A DNA stretch of 64,000 nucleotides from Oegoconia quadripuncta (GCA_949316235.1 OX438747.1:31654601-31718600); one strand, 5' to 3'; numbered from the stretch's first letter, positions 32,277 through 43,185 are shown. Notes: generated from the letters alone by a model not told the origin. Made by a program: numbers and translations.

Positions 32277-32430
32277 ATCAATCAAACAAATAAAGTAGGC
32301 TTTATTGCACAAAAATTTAACAATACACTTCATAAAAAACAGCTTCAAGAAATTGTACAACCAGGCGGTCTTATCGCTATGTAACGATTTCTACCAGATA
32401 ACCTTTAGTTAGAGAAAGAAAGTAGAACGA
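32277..32430 (-). mobile_element. LINE family 3, 3' end
   Basis: TTGA-type tail read as GTCAATCAATCAAAC, then GCTTTATTGCAC, GGCGGTCTTATCGC and TTTCTACCAGATAACC, as in other family 3 copies. Confidence 0.6.
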
Positions 32431-32777
32431 AATAAAAGCAAGTAGATTGTGCACCAATGATGGTAAAATAATAATAGATATACACATACATTACGTTAGA
32501 TATGAACATAAACCGTCGTTTCATTAATGTAGTCGTATCGTGTCGTTAGGTGTACAGGGCTCCGATCCACTCATCTCAGATGACTACTTACTATTCTGAT
32601 AGTAGATCTCACATAAATACCTCGTTTGCTCAGTAGATAGACATCGCGGGTAGTGATGGGTATACCGAATTTTTTTATGAAGTGGAAAATTTTCAATTTT
32701 AATTTCGGTAAGCCACTGACATGATCCTCGATACATTATATGGGTGGAGCGGGGGAAAATTTACATTTTAACTTTCA

Positions 32778-32895
32778 AATCAAATCAAATCAAACGCTCT
32801 TTATTGCACTATTAACCAAAGCTACATGAAGAAATACAGCGTACATGATTAATCGCACAAAAAGGCGGCCTTATCGCTAACAGCGGTCTCTTTCA
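32778..32895 (-). mobile_element. LINE family 3-like 3' end
   Basis: ATCAAATCAAATCAAA tail, CTCTTTATTGCACT and GGCGGCCTTATCGCTAAC. It differs in tail unit from 32277-32430. Confidence 0.5.
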
Positions 32896-32984
32896 ATAAT
32901 TAAATCGCCAAAAATTTGCAAAAATACCGTCTCCACTCCGGAGGGAGGGATTCCACCCGTATGTAGTCAATATACCGAACATTC

Positions 32985-33200
32985 ACACTAAGCGGTTCGA
33001 GTCTTCAATCATAATGCGAACAGCCAAGGCATGGAACTCCCTTCCGGCGTTAGTCTTCCCTGAATCCTACAACCTTAGGATCTTCAAGGGCAGAGTGAAG
33101 AGTCATCTACTGAGATCGCTTGTTTCATCTTCGACCACATCGTCACTTTCCATCCGGTGAGTTTGTGGTCAAACGCGTATCCAGTCAATCATAAAAAAAA
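32985..33200 (+). mobile_element. LINE family E, ORF end plus 3' UTR
   Basis: The plus frame encodes AWNSLPALVFPESYNLRIFK, the terminal region of a Jockey-like ORF2, then stops after a short Ser-rich stretch. The 3' UTR has GTGGTCAAACGCGTATCCAG and poly-A (33190-33203). 5' truncated. Confidence 0.7.
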
Positions 33201-33222
33201 AAACAAAAGACACATGACGTGT

Positions 33223-33525
33223 GACGATCTGTTTGGTGTAGTGGTTAGAAATTCTGCTGCTATACCGAAAGGTCGCGGGTTCGAATCCCGCTAGAGGCAT
33301 ATGTTTGTATGATGAATATAGACGTGTTCCCGAGTTATGGACGTTTTTCATTTATATATGTATTTATTTACAATTTAATAACAATTTATTTAATTACAAT
33401 TTATTTACAATACAAAATAATGTATTTGTGTTGTTTATCCACCATCTGGTATCTACAACACAAGCATAGTTGCTTAGTGTGGAACTAGATGGCGTTGTGT
33501 GTATGTGCAAAGATATTTATTTATT
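33223..33525 (+). mobile_element. SINE family A, full length
   Basis: Head GACGATCTGTTTGGTGTAGT, B box GGTTCGAATCCC, 3' end ACTAGATGGCGTTGTGTGTA. Its middle carries an extra ATTTATTTACAAT duplication (33360-33410). Confidence 0.8.
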
Positions 33526-34016
33526 ATATACTATATAATTTTCATACCATACACAACGCCGTTAAACCTATAACACTGGTCGTTTTTCATCGGGGTTTAA
33601 AAATGATCACCCATCCAAAACCTTCAAACGTTGCTTGACTTTGCTTTAGAGCATTAATTACCTACCAAAATTGACTGTAAACTGATTGTTTTCAACCAAT
33701 TTTAAGTGTAATTACTACGTCTTGGTATAATATTTTCAGTGAACTCTCTGGCTTATTATTTTCGCTAGCGTTTTATTATGAGTCGTTAATTTTATGAGGT
33801 TTAATTTACAGCCTAATTGCCATTAATTATTAAAGACATTTGATAACACGAACTCTATCCGAATGGGGGTAAGGAGTTCTTTATTTAGTAGACGTGGCCC
33901 CTTTACAAGATTATCACATGCGCAGATAGACTGCACTGACGCCTGATGGGATATAGCGTCCTTTTCTAGGAGACTATACCTAGTCCCTTAAGCTGGGAAT
34001 ATACATCCGATTGGCA
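33526..34016. other. Unassigned stretch
   Basis: No gene or repeat family is recognised. Confidence 0.3.
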
Positions 34017-34117
34017 TACTAGCTTTCCGCCCGTGACTTCGCCTGACTAACTTTATCGCGGAAATTTGTTGATCCCGCGATAACTACTCACTATATTGGG
34101 ATAAAAAATATCCTTTG

Positions 34118-34727
34118 TACGACATATGTATTTTTGTTAAGCAATATCCGGAATTCTTTGTTACACGAAGGGAAGCCATTACAAGAAAATTTAGGGACAA
34201 ATTAAATAATAGGCTTCAAGTGCCATACTGTAGATTGGCAATGGTAAAAAAGAATTGCTTTTTTATGGGAACAAAAATTTTTAATCATTTGCCGGAAAAT
34301 ATCAAGGAATTATCTCTGCAACGGTTCAGGATACAACTACATGGCTGGCTATTAGACAAATGTTTCTATTCAATGAATGAATTTTTCATACAATTTTGAT
34401 ACTATATAGGAATCACTAGTTATTTATAAATGCGAGGATTTAATAATAATAATAGAGAATAGTTTTTCTATTTTATACATGAGATTTGAATTATAATTAA
34501 TACTGTTTTTTGACGAACTCGTTGTTATTTAGTATTATTAATTATGACTGGGATAATTTAGAATTCACTGTGCTTAGCTACGTAAAATAGTGGAGATTGT
34601 AAAATTTGTAAATTAAGTCTTAAATATTTGCACGCCTCGTATAGGCAGGTTTCTGCGGGAATTTTGTAATATATTTACCACACACGCCACCAAAAATCAA
34701 TGCAAATAAAGTGATTTCATTTCATAG
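34118..34727 (+). mobile_element. 5'-truncated LINE nested in repeat G
   Basis: It holds an 80-95 codon ORF tail (34115-34399), a 3' UTR, AATAAAG at 34708-34714 and an ATTTC-type end. No clear target duplication is seen, and some of repeat G was lost at the junction. Confidence 0.6.
34136..34399 (+). pseudogene. LINE ORF C-terminal remnant (FFMGTKIFNHLP type)
   Basis: The translation has KFRDKLNNRLQVPYCRLAMV and FFMGTKIFNHLPENIKELS, the post-RT tail of LINE ORF2. The RT core is missing. It ends at TGA 34397-34399. Confidence 0.6.
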
Positions 34728-35062
34728 GGTATATTCTACCTATATACCAAATTTGATCCAAATCCGTTTAATCGTTTCGCTGTGATTGAGCAACATCTAA
34801 ACTTTCGCATTACTAATATTAGTGAGATCCGGCGGGAATCACTTTATCGGTATAAAAAATATGCCATGTCTTTAATCTTTAATGATTAAAAAAAAAAATT
34901 GTTAGCCATTGGATAGTCGCCCATACTTCCTTTGGTGGCAACAACTACTTCTGGGGGGACTGAAAATCAGCAACACTGCTGAGTCCCTACCCATTCATCA
35001 AAATACTGTAGTTTTCGATTCTATTGTGTTTTCTTTTTTGTGATGAATAAATACCTCTTATT

Positions 35063-35148
35063 CAATCAATCAATCAAGTACACTTTATTGCACAAAATTC
35101 TACAATACACTTCTTAAATATAGCTTCAAAAAAATAATAATTGTACAA
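35063..35148 (-). mobile_element. LINE family 3, 3' tail
   Basis: ATTCAATCAATCAATCAAG, then TACACTTTATTGCAC and AATAATTGTACAAC. It is nearly the same as the nested insert at 13408-13499. Confidence 0.65.
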
Positions 35149-35184
35149 CCACTTTTTTTTTATTATTATTTATTATTTTTAATC

Positions 35185-35293
35185 GAGGGTATATTTTACC
35201 TATACATACCAAATTTCTTTCAAATACGTTCATCCGTTTCGTCGTCATTCAGTAACAAACAAACAAACATCCAAGCTTTCGCATTTATAATAT
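35185..35293 (+). repeat. Repeat G, 3' part
   Basis: GGGTATATTTTACCTATAC, TTCATCCGTTTCGTCG and CTTTCGCATTTATAATATA. Confidence 0.55.
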
Positions 35294-35660
35294 ATATACA
35301 TAGATACCTATTCTTAATCAATCTCACAACACTCGCCCTTCTGACACTCGGCAAACTCCCAGCGATCACAACACACTCTGTCGTTCTAACAAAGCGTTGA
35401 GTTTGCGAACTTAACACAGGAGTGGAGAGTTTTGGTTTGAGCTCAAGCCTTCATGTAGTAATCGGTAAAAGTCGGCAAACTACTCGATTAACTCTGGACA
35501 CTTGATATCACCAAAAAGAATGCGGGCGCCTAGTTTCTACAGAGTTGTGCGTAACTCAATAAATGCCAAATAAATTTGTGGGATACACGAACGGATAAAA
35601 TCCAAAGTTTTGTAAACGCACAAAACCTTTTTGCGTTTATCCAGGTGCAAATGAATATTT

Positions 35661-35741
35661 TATTATAAGGATTCCAGAACAATAACGCTTTATTAGCAAA
35701 AGGTTATTATAAAATCACTGACTATTTGAATGATAAGCAAG
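35661..35741 (+). mobile_element. LINE family 1, last ORF codons
   Basis: TATTATAAGGATTCCAGAAC, a gap, then GGTTATTATAAAATCACTGA and TTTGAATGATAAGCAAG match the end of the 38525 ORF. Joined to a (GAAA)n-tailed sequence at 35741. Confidence 0.6.
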
Positions 35742-36026
35742 AAAGAAAGAAAGAAAAATTTATTTAAACCCATCTCATGACACAAACAATCAGGTACAAA
35801 TATTTCACAGTCGAGACACATGCAAAAAATAACTTTGTGTTTGCCATCTAATTGTCGGTGTCGCAAGGTGGAGTCAAAAAGGTCTCCAACTCAGCAATGG
35901 GTTGTAGCCGTTCACTACAACGCTGGTTTTCAGTGGAGCCTCCAAATGACGCGCGGACACTGGTCAACAAAATGTATATACAAATAACACTTACAATTAA
36001 TAGGAGTAATCAGCAAAGTAAAGTAA

Positions 36027-36130
36027 ATGTGTTGGGGTTTCCGGGTCAGTACGCTTCCACCTTCGACCTCATCTTCACTTAACATCAGGTGTGATTGAGG
36101 TCAAGTACGAACCCGTTGTGCATAAAAAAA
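36027..36130 (+). mobile_element. SINE family C, 3' part
   Basis: ATGTGTTGGGGTTTCCGGGT to GTTGTGCATAAAAAAA. The head and first half are absent. Confidence 0.7.
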
Positions 36131-36474
36131 ATCTACTTAGCTGAGATCACTTCTCAAGTATTCGCCTCAGCGGCGAATGAATGATAGTCTTGAGTTTCAT
36201 TTATTAATACGCGCACCTCTCAAGTGAGTACTGCTTGAGTAAGCACGTGCGTTTCAGGTCTCAAGCAAGGTTTATTAATCAACACGTTTACTTGAGACCA
36301 GTCACAAGTCATAACCCGTCGTAAATTAAAAAAAAAATACAACCTTTTACTGCTGGAAGATATCTCTTATAATGATATGCTCGCCTTTTGTTTATCTTAT
36401 TTATTAATAGGTAAGGATCTCTGTTAATGTTAGTTATGTATCGATGCCATAAAATGTCTATAATAATTTTTTTT
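36131..36474. other. Unassigned stretch
   Basis: No gene or repeat family is recognised. Confidence 0.3.
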
Positions 36475-36900
36475 ATCTTTATTTATGTTTAGGGACTTTT
36501 GTCCACATTTAGACATGTCAGTCCCATTGTCTCCCTAGTTTGCATACATTTATTTAGCTGGACAAATGGACGGGAGGGGTGCCCCGAAATGCAACTAAAT
36601 TGCAAGTCAATCTCGCCGCCTCTGAGTGTGGGTCTGCTAAAATGCTATGAATAATGCCAATATCGAAAAGATTGATTTCACCAGAGCATCCCTTTCCCTC
36701 TGTTTCTTGACGTATTCCATCAGCAGATGTTGCACATCATCGACCGAACCACAAACATCGCAATTGGGAGAGTCCGCTTTCCTCATTAGATGTGCAAACC
36801 AGCCTGAGGGATAGTGCCCCGAACGCTAACTAAACAATGTTTTCAAATAATAACTAATCTGGACTCTAATAAACCATGGCACTTGAGGAGGCTGACTTTG
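36475..36900 (-). mobile_element. LINE 3' end with zinc-binding-like ORF tail
   Basis: The minus strand holds an ORF end (36637-36819), a 3' UTR (CCCCTCCCGTCCATTTGTCC) and AATAAAG near 36475. It is unlike the other LINE families in the window. Confidence 0.55.
36637..36819 (-). pseudogene. LINE ORF2 C-terminal remnant with CxxC-HxxxxC-like motif
   Basis: 61 codons: GHYPSGWFAHLMRKADSPNC, then DVCGSVDDVQHLLMEYV. Cys-x2-Cys then His matches the C-terminal zinc-knuckle-like region found after the RT (and sometimes RNase H) of Jockey/I-type LINEs. The last ligand position is Tyr instead of the usual Cys. A stop lies directly upstream. Confidence 0.6.
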
Positions 36901-37206
36901 CAGTGTTCTGTACCAAATACCTTTTTCTTTAGACCGTTTATAATCATAATAATTAAAATGTACTATTAAAAGAAAAAGCCCTGGAACCTAATGTTCGCGT
37001 CGTGGAACACATGATCCAGGTCACTGCACAGAGGCAGGGTAGTCAGAAGGCTAGCGGGGCCATGTTATGGCCAGAGTTATGCTCTGGCCGGGAGCTGCTA
37101 GCCCTTGTTCACCCGATACTTCGACCAGACGTGTCTGGCTCTTTGTAGGTACAACAAATATATTTTAAAATTTTAATCGGTAACGCGGATTGAAATTCGT
37201 GTTTTT

Positions 37207-38376
37207 ACCCGACTGCCCAAGAAATGAGGGTAATGTTTTTCGAGTGTACGTATGTAAGTACGTGTATTAATATTGGGTCCTTACCTATGAAATTGGCGTT
37301 TGTATGAAGAATTTCATTAAGACTGTTTTCTCCATACAAACATTTTTGATTTTTTTTTTGGGAACGGCAAATCCAAATTTAGCTAAACTTTGTGTGTATT
37401 ATCGGATAACATTAAGTTAAGTATAGGCAGCGTTAATTTTTAAACGTAACCGCTTTACAAAAATTTCAGCGAATCTAAGAAATCATTATGGGAAGCACAT
37501 GAAAAGAGCTCTGTTAAAATTTTTTTTATTATGTGATTTAGCCCTTAAATTAAAAAATATTTCATGTGAAACCTTGAAATAATATTCCATTTCCCAAATA
37601 AAAAACAAATTTTGATATAGCTTTGAAAATCGCAGGAATTGGTACATATGATTGACGAAGAAAAGGAACTCCAATTTCATAGGTAAAGACCCAATATATC
37701 CGTTCCTATGGCGTATCCTGTTGTGGCACTACTCCTAAACCAGGCTTCCAACTGATTGTTCAGGAGTAGGCCGCAATAAATAATAAAAATCAGGAACACT
37801 TGAATATTGTATTGTAATAAAAAGGCACTCTGAAAAGGTATAAAAACACTGAATATGAATATAAAAGATAGATTGAATAAAACACATAAGAATTTGTAAT
37901 AGATAGCGAACACAATAAACACTACAAAACACTCACGTTATAAAACAATGCCTTTACGAATGATAATGAATATAAGAATGAATATAAGAAATGCGATAGC
38001 TCCAGCGCACTCAGCGGAAATATAATACAATAGGGTTATAATATAATAAATTTGACAGAAACGTCCGAGCTTTAGAACTATTGAAAATATAATGACGTTG
38101 TTTTGTTCGGCCGTCTGAGTTCGAAATAGGAATTTGAATTTAAATATAGAGAAACGAAAAGGAAAAAGAACAAAAAGATTACTAACTAAAATCACCAACG
38201 AGACGCAATGACGGTATACTACGGTTACACTGTAGCCTAAACTTGACGGCTTGACCGATTTCGAAGTACATGGTGTCGTTAGATTCGTCTTCGTATCCGG
38301 AGTGTCATATGATATTATTTATTGGTAAAAAATCCAACATGGCGTCCGCACAAAATACAAAATAATGCTGTCGGGT
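37207..38376 (+). mobile_element. ACCCGAC-ended DNA-transposon-like element, 1.17 kb
   Basis: Begins ACCCGACTGCCC and ends GCTGTCGGGT. Its subterminal blocks match the 184-bp element at 6167-6350 in reverse order. Three minus frames inside (37486-37680, 37677-37922, 37938-38198) are hydrophobic and AT-driven, with no transposase motif, so I treat the element as non-autonomous. It carries a nested MITE at 37273-37693. Confidence 0.6.
37273..37693. mobile_element. Nested MITE with about 25-bp TIRs, TA-flanked
   Basis: TTGGGTCCTTACCTATGAAA at the left pairs with TTTCATAGGTAAAGACCCAA at the right, and TA lies outside both ends. The interior (ATGTGATTTAGCCC, AAAAAATATTTCATGTGAAA) recurs as a fragment at 42180-42265. 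TA duplication suggests a Tc1/mariner-type mobiliser, which is inference. Confidence 0.65.
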
Positions 38377-38479
38377 TTTTTGATTTTAAATAGTTATTGG
38401 ATCGAGTAGTTTCTGCTTACTTAAGCTTCGGTTAAAAATTGAAACCAATTAAAGCGGGAATTGAAGCTGTATGTGATGA

Positions 38480-39665
38480 TCTGTAGATGTTAATGGCACT
38501 AAGTCCTCTGGGTCTGAGGTCCATATGGGCGTGCCACAAGGTTCAATTCTAGGACCATTTTTGTTTCTTGTGTACATTAATGACTTGCCTCATCTTGCCC
38601 GGAATAGATGTGAAATAGTATTGTTTGCAGATGACACCTCTGTGCTATTTAAAGTTAAGAGATATCAATCATCTTGTGACGATGTAAACACTGCTATTTT
38701 TGAACTTGTTAACTGGTTTACAGTAAATAATCTTCTTTTGAATGAAAAAAAAACTAAATGCTTAAAATTTACTTTACCTAATGTTAAACAAATGCCTATT
38801 GACATATTTGTACGAGGTGAAAAATTGGACCTTGTAGACACTACTGTCTTTTTAGGACTGACATTGGATGCTAAGCTTCAGTGGGGGCCTCATATTGAGA
38901 AACTAGCGAAAAAGCTTGCTTCTGCTGCGTATGCAGTCAAAAAAATCAGAAATTTAACAGACGTTCATACCGCAAGACTGGTTTACTTTAGCTATTTCCA
39001 CAGTTTGATGTCATATGGCATATTGTTGTGGGGAAACGCTGCTTACATACATATGATTTTTGTTCTGCAGAAGCGTGCTATTCGTGCCATTTATAAATTA
39101 GGACCTAGAGAGTCTCTTAGAGATAAGTTTAAGGAAATTAATATCTTAACAATGGCATCTCAATACATTTATGAGAATTTGTTATATGCAAAAAAAAATA
39201 TAACCTTATTCGCTAAAAATAGTGATAGGCACAATGTTAATACAAGGAATAAGAACCAGTTATCTATTTATGTTAGCCGACTTCACAAAGTTAGTAAATC
39301 CTTCAAAGGGCAATGTATACGCTTTTATAATAAGGTTCCAGTAGACATTCAAAATATGCCTTTAAATAAATTTAAAGCAATCATAAAACAGAAATTATTA
39401 ACAAAAGGCTATTATAACATCACTGACTATTTGAATGATAAGCAAGCATGGACATAGCTGTCTATTCATATAATTATCAAATCGCAACCTATAATCTGTT
39501 TAAAAGAGCAACCCTAGAGTTTCTTGCTCGTTCTTCTCTGGGGAGTCAGCTTTGTGAATGAGCAGTAAATTTAAACTATAATGTAATATTAATATTAATA
39601 GTGACGTTTTCAAGTGATAATTTTATCCTATGAAATAAAAATATTTTGATTTTGATTTTTTGATT
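38480..39665 (+). mobile_element. LINE family 1, 5'-truncated copy with RT half-domain
   Basis: An open frame begins after a TGA at 38477-38479 and reaches 39457. The 3' UTR has AAGAGCAACCCTAGAGTTTC and AATAAAAATATTTTG, and the tail is GATTTT-type. It is nearly identical to 55622-56497 over the shared part, so it is a young copy. Confidence 0.85.
38525..39457 (+). pseudogene. LINE reverse transcriptase ORF, C-terminal half
   Basis: 310 codons from the first ATG; the frame is open upstream to 38480, so this ATG is internal to the original ORF. RT motif GVPQGSILGP (residues 2-11) and catalytic LFADD (residues 33-37) are intact. FLGLTLDAKLQWGPHI (about 109-124) starts the thumb-like region, and TDYLNDKQAWT ends the protein. 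The N-terminal RT motifs and any endonuclease domain are missing, so it cannot act alone. The pattern fits the CR1/Jockey group. It would have reverse-transcribed its own RNA at nicked chromosomal DNA. Confidence 0.85.
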
Positions 39666-40584
39666 TTGATCTGTTTATTTCCCTTCGTGTTTAAATGCAG
39701 CAAAATATATAATGGTATTTATTTTTAATTTAATTAATTACAATTCAAATGCTTTCTTTGTACACATTGTCGCACGATGATACAGTAATTAAATTGAATT
39801 TCCACAATATAAACTTAGCAAGGTTAGCACAGGGGAATAGAATAGCATAAATACCAGAACATGTTTTGAGTTTAACAGAGAAGAAATTTAAACATCACTT
39901 TAAAAAAAACTGTGTAAAAAGGGTTATTACAGGATAGATGATTATTTAGGCGATAAGTAGGTCTGGTGACAGCTGGTCGTTAACTAACGCTTATGTTAAT
40001 TGCTTTTGTTTTGTAATATGTAATATTAATTGTAATAAAATTGTAAAGATGGAAACTTATTTAAATGATGTGTTGTTACACTAACAGCCTCTGAGTTAAG
40101 ACGATGGTGAAACTATAAGGGTGTCTTGTTGACTGCGGAACCCTGAAAAACGAGACACATCCGAACAAAGATTGGATACACACACACAATACCCAAACAC
40201 ATACGTCAACAGGAGCGTAACTCAATATCCTATCCAACGTAAACTAACTCTCAAACTGTCGAACTTACGATTATACAGAATCGAAAGCAGACCAGCAGCG
40301 TCGAGAATGCGAATAAAGTCACTTTTTGAAAAACGAACGAGAATGTAAAAAGTTTCGCATTGAACTTTGAAAAGTGAACGACTCAAAAATCACTCCCTTG
40401 GGTGTGATGTGATACATTGGTGTCGATTTAAACCAAAGCGAACGGACGCCATAAAGTGCTTCACTTATACTGGACACTGTTCTAACATTAAGAGCAAATG
40501 ACAGAATTGCGCGGGACTGGTGCTAAATATAATGAGATTGACAATAATATTAAGGAGATAATATTTATTTATATAAAAAAAAGT
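39666..40584. other. Unassigned stretch
   Basis: About 39870-40040 contains hints of a decayed LINE ORF end and a TAATATGTAATATTAATTG stretch. Nothing firm can be called. Confidence 0.3.
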
Positions 40585-40733
40585 GGTGTCGATTCGGATG
40601 TACACCAACTAAACTAAACTAAAACTAGTTTTGCAGTGGTGCCGTCGCATCGTACTGTTCCAGGGAGAAAGAGACAGTACTACTTTAAAACAGGTTTAGT
40701 TTAGTTAAGTTGGTGTACATCCGAATCGACACC
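40585..40733. mobile_element. Hairpin TIR element I, copy 2
   Basis: GGTGTCGATTCGGATGTACA at the left and TGTACATCCGAATCGACACC at the right. The spacer (GGTGCCGTCGCATCGTACTG) is inverted relative to copy 1 (18958-19092). The arms contain extra AAACTAAACT units. Confidence 0.75.
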
Positions 40734-40737
40734 ATAA

Positions 40738-40886
40738 TCTGGTTATTTATTTATTCATTCATTCATTCGTTCCTTCTTTCGTTCGTTCGTCCGTCCGCCC
40801 GTCCGTCCGTCCGTCCGTCCGTTCGTTCGTTTGTTCGTTCGTTCGTTTGTTTGTTTGTTTGTTTGTTTATTTATTTATTTATTGCG
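40738..40886 (+). repeat. Compound tetranucleotide microsatellite
   Basis: The unit changes along the run from ATTT/ATTC through GTTC and GTCC back to GTTC, GTTT and ATTT, with few interruptions. It directly follows hairpin element I. Confidence 0.9.
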
Positions 40887-40910
40887 TTGCATAGAACCCT
40901 TTAACACTAA

Positions 40911-41117
40911 ATGATAAATATAAGTATTCTTGGACATACGTGTAGCGCCATTTAGTTCCACACTAACCAACTAAGGCTTAAGGCAATAAAATACATCCAT
41001 AACTCGGATACACTTGTCCGTATTCATCATACAAACATATTACCCCTTTCGGGATTCGAACCTGTGACCTTTTGGTATAGTATCCGCATTTGTAACCACT
41101 ACAGCAAACAGGTCGTC
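40911..41117 (-). mobile_element. SINE family A, internally deleted
   Basis: GTAGCGCCATTTAGTTCCAC, then a jump to CATCCATAACTCGGATACAC, B box GGGATTCGAACCTG, head ending ACAGGTCGTC. The mid-body is missing. Confidence 0.7.
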
Positions 41118-41151
41118 AATGACCCGATGGTCGAACTAAGTGGAATATTAA

Positions 41152-41217
41152 ATTCCTGATAATCCGGCATGTCGGACAGCAAGGAATTAAAATTCCTCGT
41201 CGTCTGACATGTCGGAT
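41152..41217. repeat. Imperfect palindrome
   Basis: CCGGCATGTCGGAC (41163-41176) and GTCTGACATGTCGG (41203-41216) pair around AAGGAATTAAAATTCCT, giving a near-complete hairpin. There are no other copies in the window. Confidence 0.5.
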
Positions 41218-41345
41218 AACGTTGTCGAACCACGCGGCCGGAGGGGTCAAATCTTTGTACAAGATCTTTGAAACTATAATTATTTCTTTTTTGACTGAGG
41301 GCTACTGCTGTCTGGCAGAGAGCGCTCTGCCCAGTCTCTTGAGTT

Positions 41346-41687
41346 TTTTTTTTTTTTTTTTTTTATGCACGTCGGGTTTGTACTTGACCTCAATCACACC
41401 TGATGTTAAGTGAAGAAGAGGTCGAAGGTGGAAGCGTACTGACCCGGAAACCCAAACACATTTGGGGGACTGGCCATCTTATCTCTGACAACCGGAACAC
41501 AACAATGCTATTAACATTGCTGTTTGGCGGCAGATTTAGATAAGATGGTGGTAGCTAGCCAGGCGGACATTTAAAATGCCCTACCACCAACCAAACCGAG
41601 TACTTAAACATGTACCCCGCTGGGGATCGAACCCGCGACCTCCGAATCGTAAACCCAATGTTGTTTACATTGAGCCACGGAGGCGGT
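41346..41687 (-). mobile_element. SINE family C, full length
   Basis: Long poly-T (41346-41364), complete body, B box (GGGGATCGAACCCGC on plus), head end GAGCCACGGAGGCGG. Confidence 0.85.
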
Positions 41688-41892
41688 GAGTAGAGTCAGA
41701 GTGCGCAATAAGCAGTTTGCAACCGACGCCAATGTGTGCGTCAGGGTTCGAACCTCGGCTTAGGGCGTTGCATGTGGGAAATATTTTAACTATTATGACT
41801 ACCATCGCTTCGTAATGTGTATAGTCGGAGAGGAGACGCAAGGCACTCTCAAACACACAATTTTGAATTCGGAAAAGAAAGATTTGTAAGTA

Positions 41893-42136
41893 ATAAATAA
41901 ATAAATAATAAATAAATATTTCGGACACTTACACCAATCATCTAGTCCCAAACTAAGCAAAGCTTGTGCTATGGATACTAGATAACGGATAAACATACAT
42001 AAATATTTATATAAACATCCATGACTCGGGAATAAATGTTCGTATTCATCACACAAACATTTACCCGTCGCGGGATTCGAACCGGCAACCGTTGGTTTCG
42101 CTGATTGGGTCACTATCCACTACACCAAACGGTCGT
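41893..42136 (-). mobile_element. SINE family B, full length
   Basis: AATATTTCGGACACTTACAC at the left, B box GGATTCGAACCGGC on plus, head ending CCAAACGGTCGT. Confidence 0.8.
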
Positions 42137-42179
42137 TTTTTGGGACCGGCCACGAGCCCAAAAGGGCTAAGTTCAAGTT

Positions 42180-42265
42180 TTTTTTGTTATGTGATTTAGC
42201 CCAGACATTAAAAAATATTTCATGTGAAACTTTGGAAATATATTCCATTTTCCAAATAGAAAAGA
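42180..42265 (+). repeat. Fragment of the 37273-37693 MITE
   Basis: TTATGTGATTTAGCCC and AAAAAATATTTCATGTGAAA match the MITE interior. No TIR is retained. Confidence 0.6.
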
Positions 42266-42306
42266 CGACTAAGGGACTTTCCAAAGACGACTAAGGGACT
42301 TTCCAC
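42263..42306 (+). repeat. 22-bp tandem duplication
   Basis: AAAGACGACTAAGGGACTTT plus CC occurs twice head-to-tail. Confidence 0.85.
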
Positions 42307-42374
42307 CAAGAAACAATCATAGATTTGTTTGTTTTAACAGCGAAGGGCTCACTCCCTGTCATGTTTGCATGTCT

Positions 42375-42495
42375 GTATCACGAAACGTGGACCGTGGATG
42401 TTGTCTCAATCATTAAACTTTTAATGTTTGGACCTAATATGGCTAATATTTGGGATATCTCCGACCACCCCATTTGGGATAAAGGTAGTGACGTT
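42375..42495 (+). repeat. Diverged repeat M
   Basis: ACCGTGGATGTTGTCTCAAT, AATGTTTGGAC and GGGATATCTCCGACCACCCC align in order with 11115-11208. Confidence 0.35.
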
Positions 42496-42689
42496 ATGTG
42501 TATAATAATAAAATAATAATGTTTATATGATGAGTCTGTGTAGACACATAGTCGCAAGTAGCAACACGCGGCCGCGCCTCGACTAACGGTTTTAATTTTA
42601 ACCTTTGTCGGGTTATTCTTTCATGTTAGCTTAACTAGAGTTTGCAAGCTAGAGCTATAATGTAACCTGTTTGCATTTTGAATTATGTA

Positions 42690-42917
42690 AAGAAAAATTA
42701 ATATCACGTAAGTTTCCCTTAGAGGTAGGCAGAGACCACAGACTTCCACTTGCTACGATCCTGACACACCTCTTTCATTCTCTCCTATTAAGTTATTCAC
42801 ACATACTCGTCGGTTTCGGGTATTCTTACCTCGGTCTTTCTTGCTGAATCCACATCGTATATCTCTTTCGTAAGTCTTCTTTCATTCATCCTCTCCACAT
42901 GTCCAAATCATCTCAGC
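42690..42917 (-). pseudogene. LINE RT C-terminal remnant, left part of Gypsy target
   Basis: The minus strand carries the GDVLKK-type LINE end (GACTTCCACTTGCTACGATC, CACATACTCGTCGGTTTCGG on plus), frameshifted. It continues at 47506 on the other side of the Gypsy insertion. Confidence 0.6.
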
Positions 42918-42921
42918 ATAC
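42917..42921 (+). repeat. Target-site duplication, left
   Basis: CATAC, repeated at 47506-47510 on the other side of the LTR element. Confidence 0.85.
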
Positions 42922-43070
42922 TGGAAAATCTGCAAGTAGGTACTAACTATGCTGGCCAGAAATAAGGGAAACACAGCCGTTCTCCACAACGTTTATTTCT
43001 CGACAGGCGAAATACAAAACAGAGCTATCTACCTACATTATCAATTTGCTTAATACCTACATACATCACA
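42922..43070 (-). repeat. 3' LTR of the Gypsy element
   Basis: On the minus strand it starts TGTGATGTATG and ends GATTTTCCA (TG...CA). It contains AATAAA at 42992-42997 (minus) as polyadenylation signal. Identical to the copy at 47357-47505. Confidence 0.92.
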
Positions 43071-43081
43071 CCTCCCAACTT
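43071..43081 (-). other. Polypurine tract
   Basis: AAGTTGGGAGG on the minus strand, directly before the 3' LTR, is the expected primer site for plus-strand DNA synthesis. Confidence 0.8.
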
Positions 43082-43185
43082 AATTACTAACATAGCCTAG
43101 GTAGGTAACTCTTATAAACTAACACAACTTAAATAAGTAAATTTTTAAATTATATCTATTGAATAATAGCGACTTATATTTTAAC

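Larger units (their letters stand above)
34017..34825 (+). repeat. Interspersed repeat G, split by a LINE
   Basis: Head GCTTTCCGCCCGTGACTTCG and middle GATAAAAAATATCC lie left of the insert; GGTATATTCTACCTATATAC and the ACTTTCGCATTACTAATATT tail lie right of it (from about 34728). Confidence 0.65.

Noticed and set aside
37486..38198. Three hydrophobic minus-strand frames as membrane proteins
   Set aside because: AT-rich low-complexity translation, overlapping each other and the MITE TIR, with no conserved motif. They lie inside a non-autonomous element.
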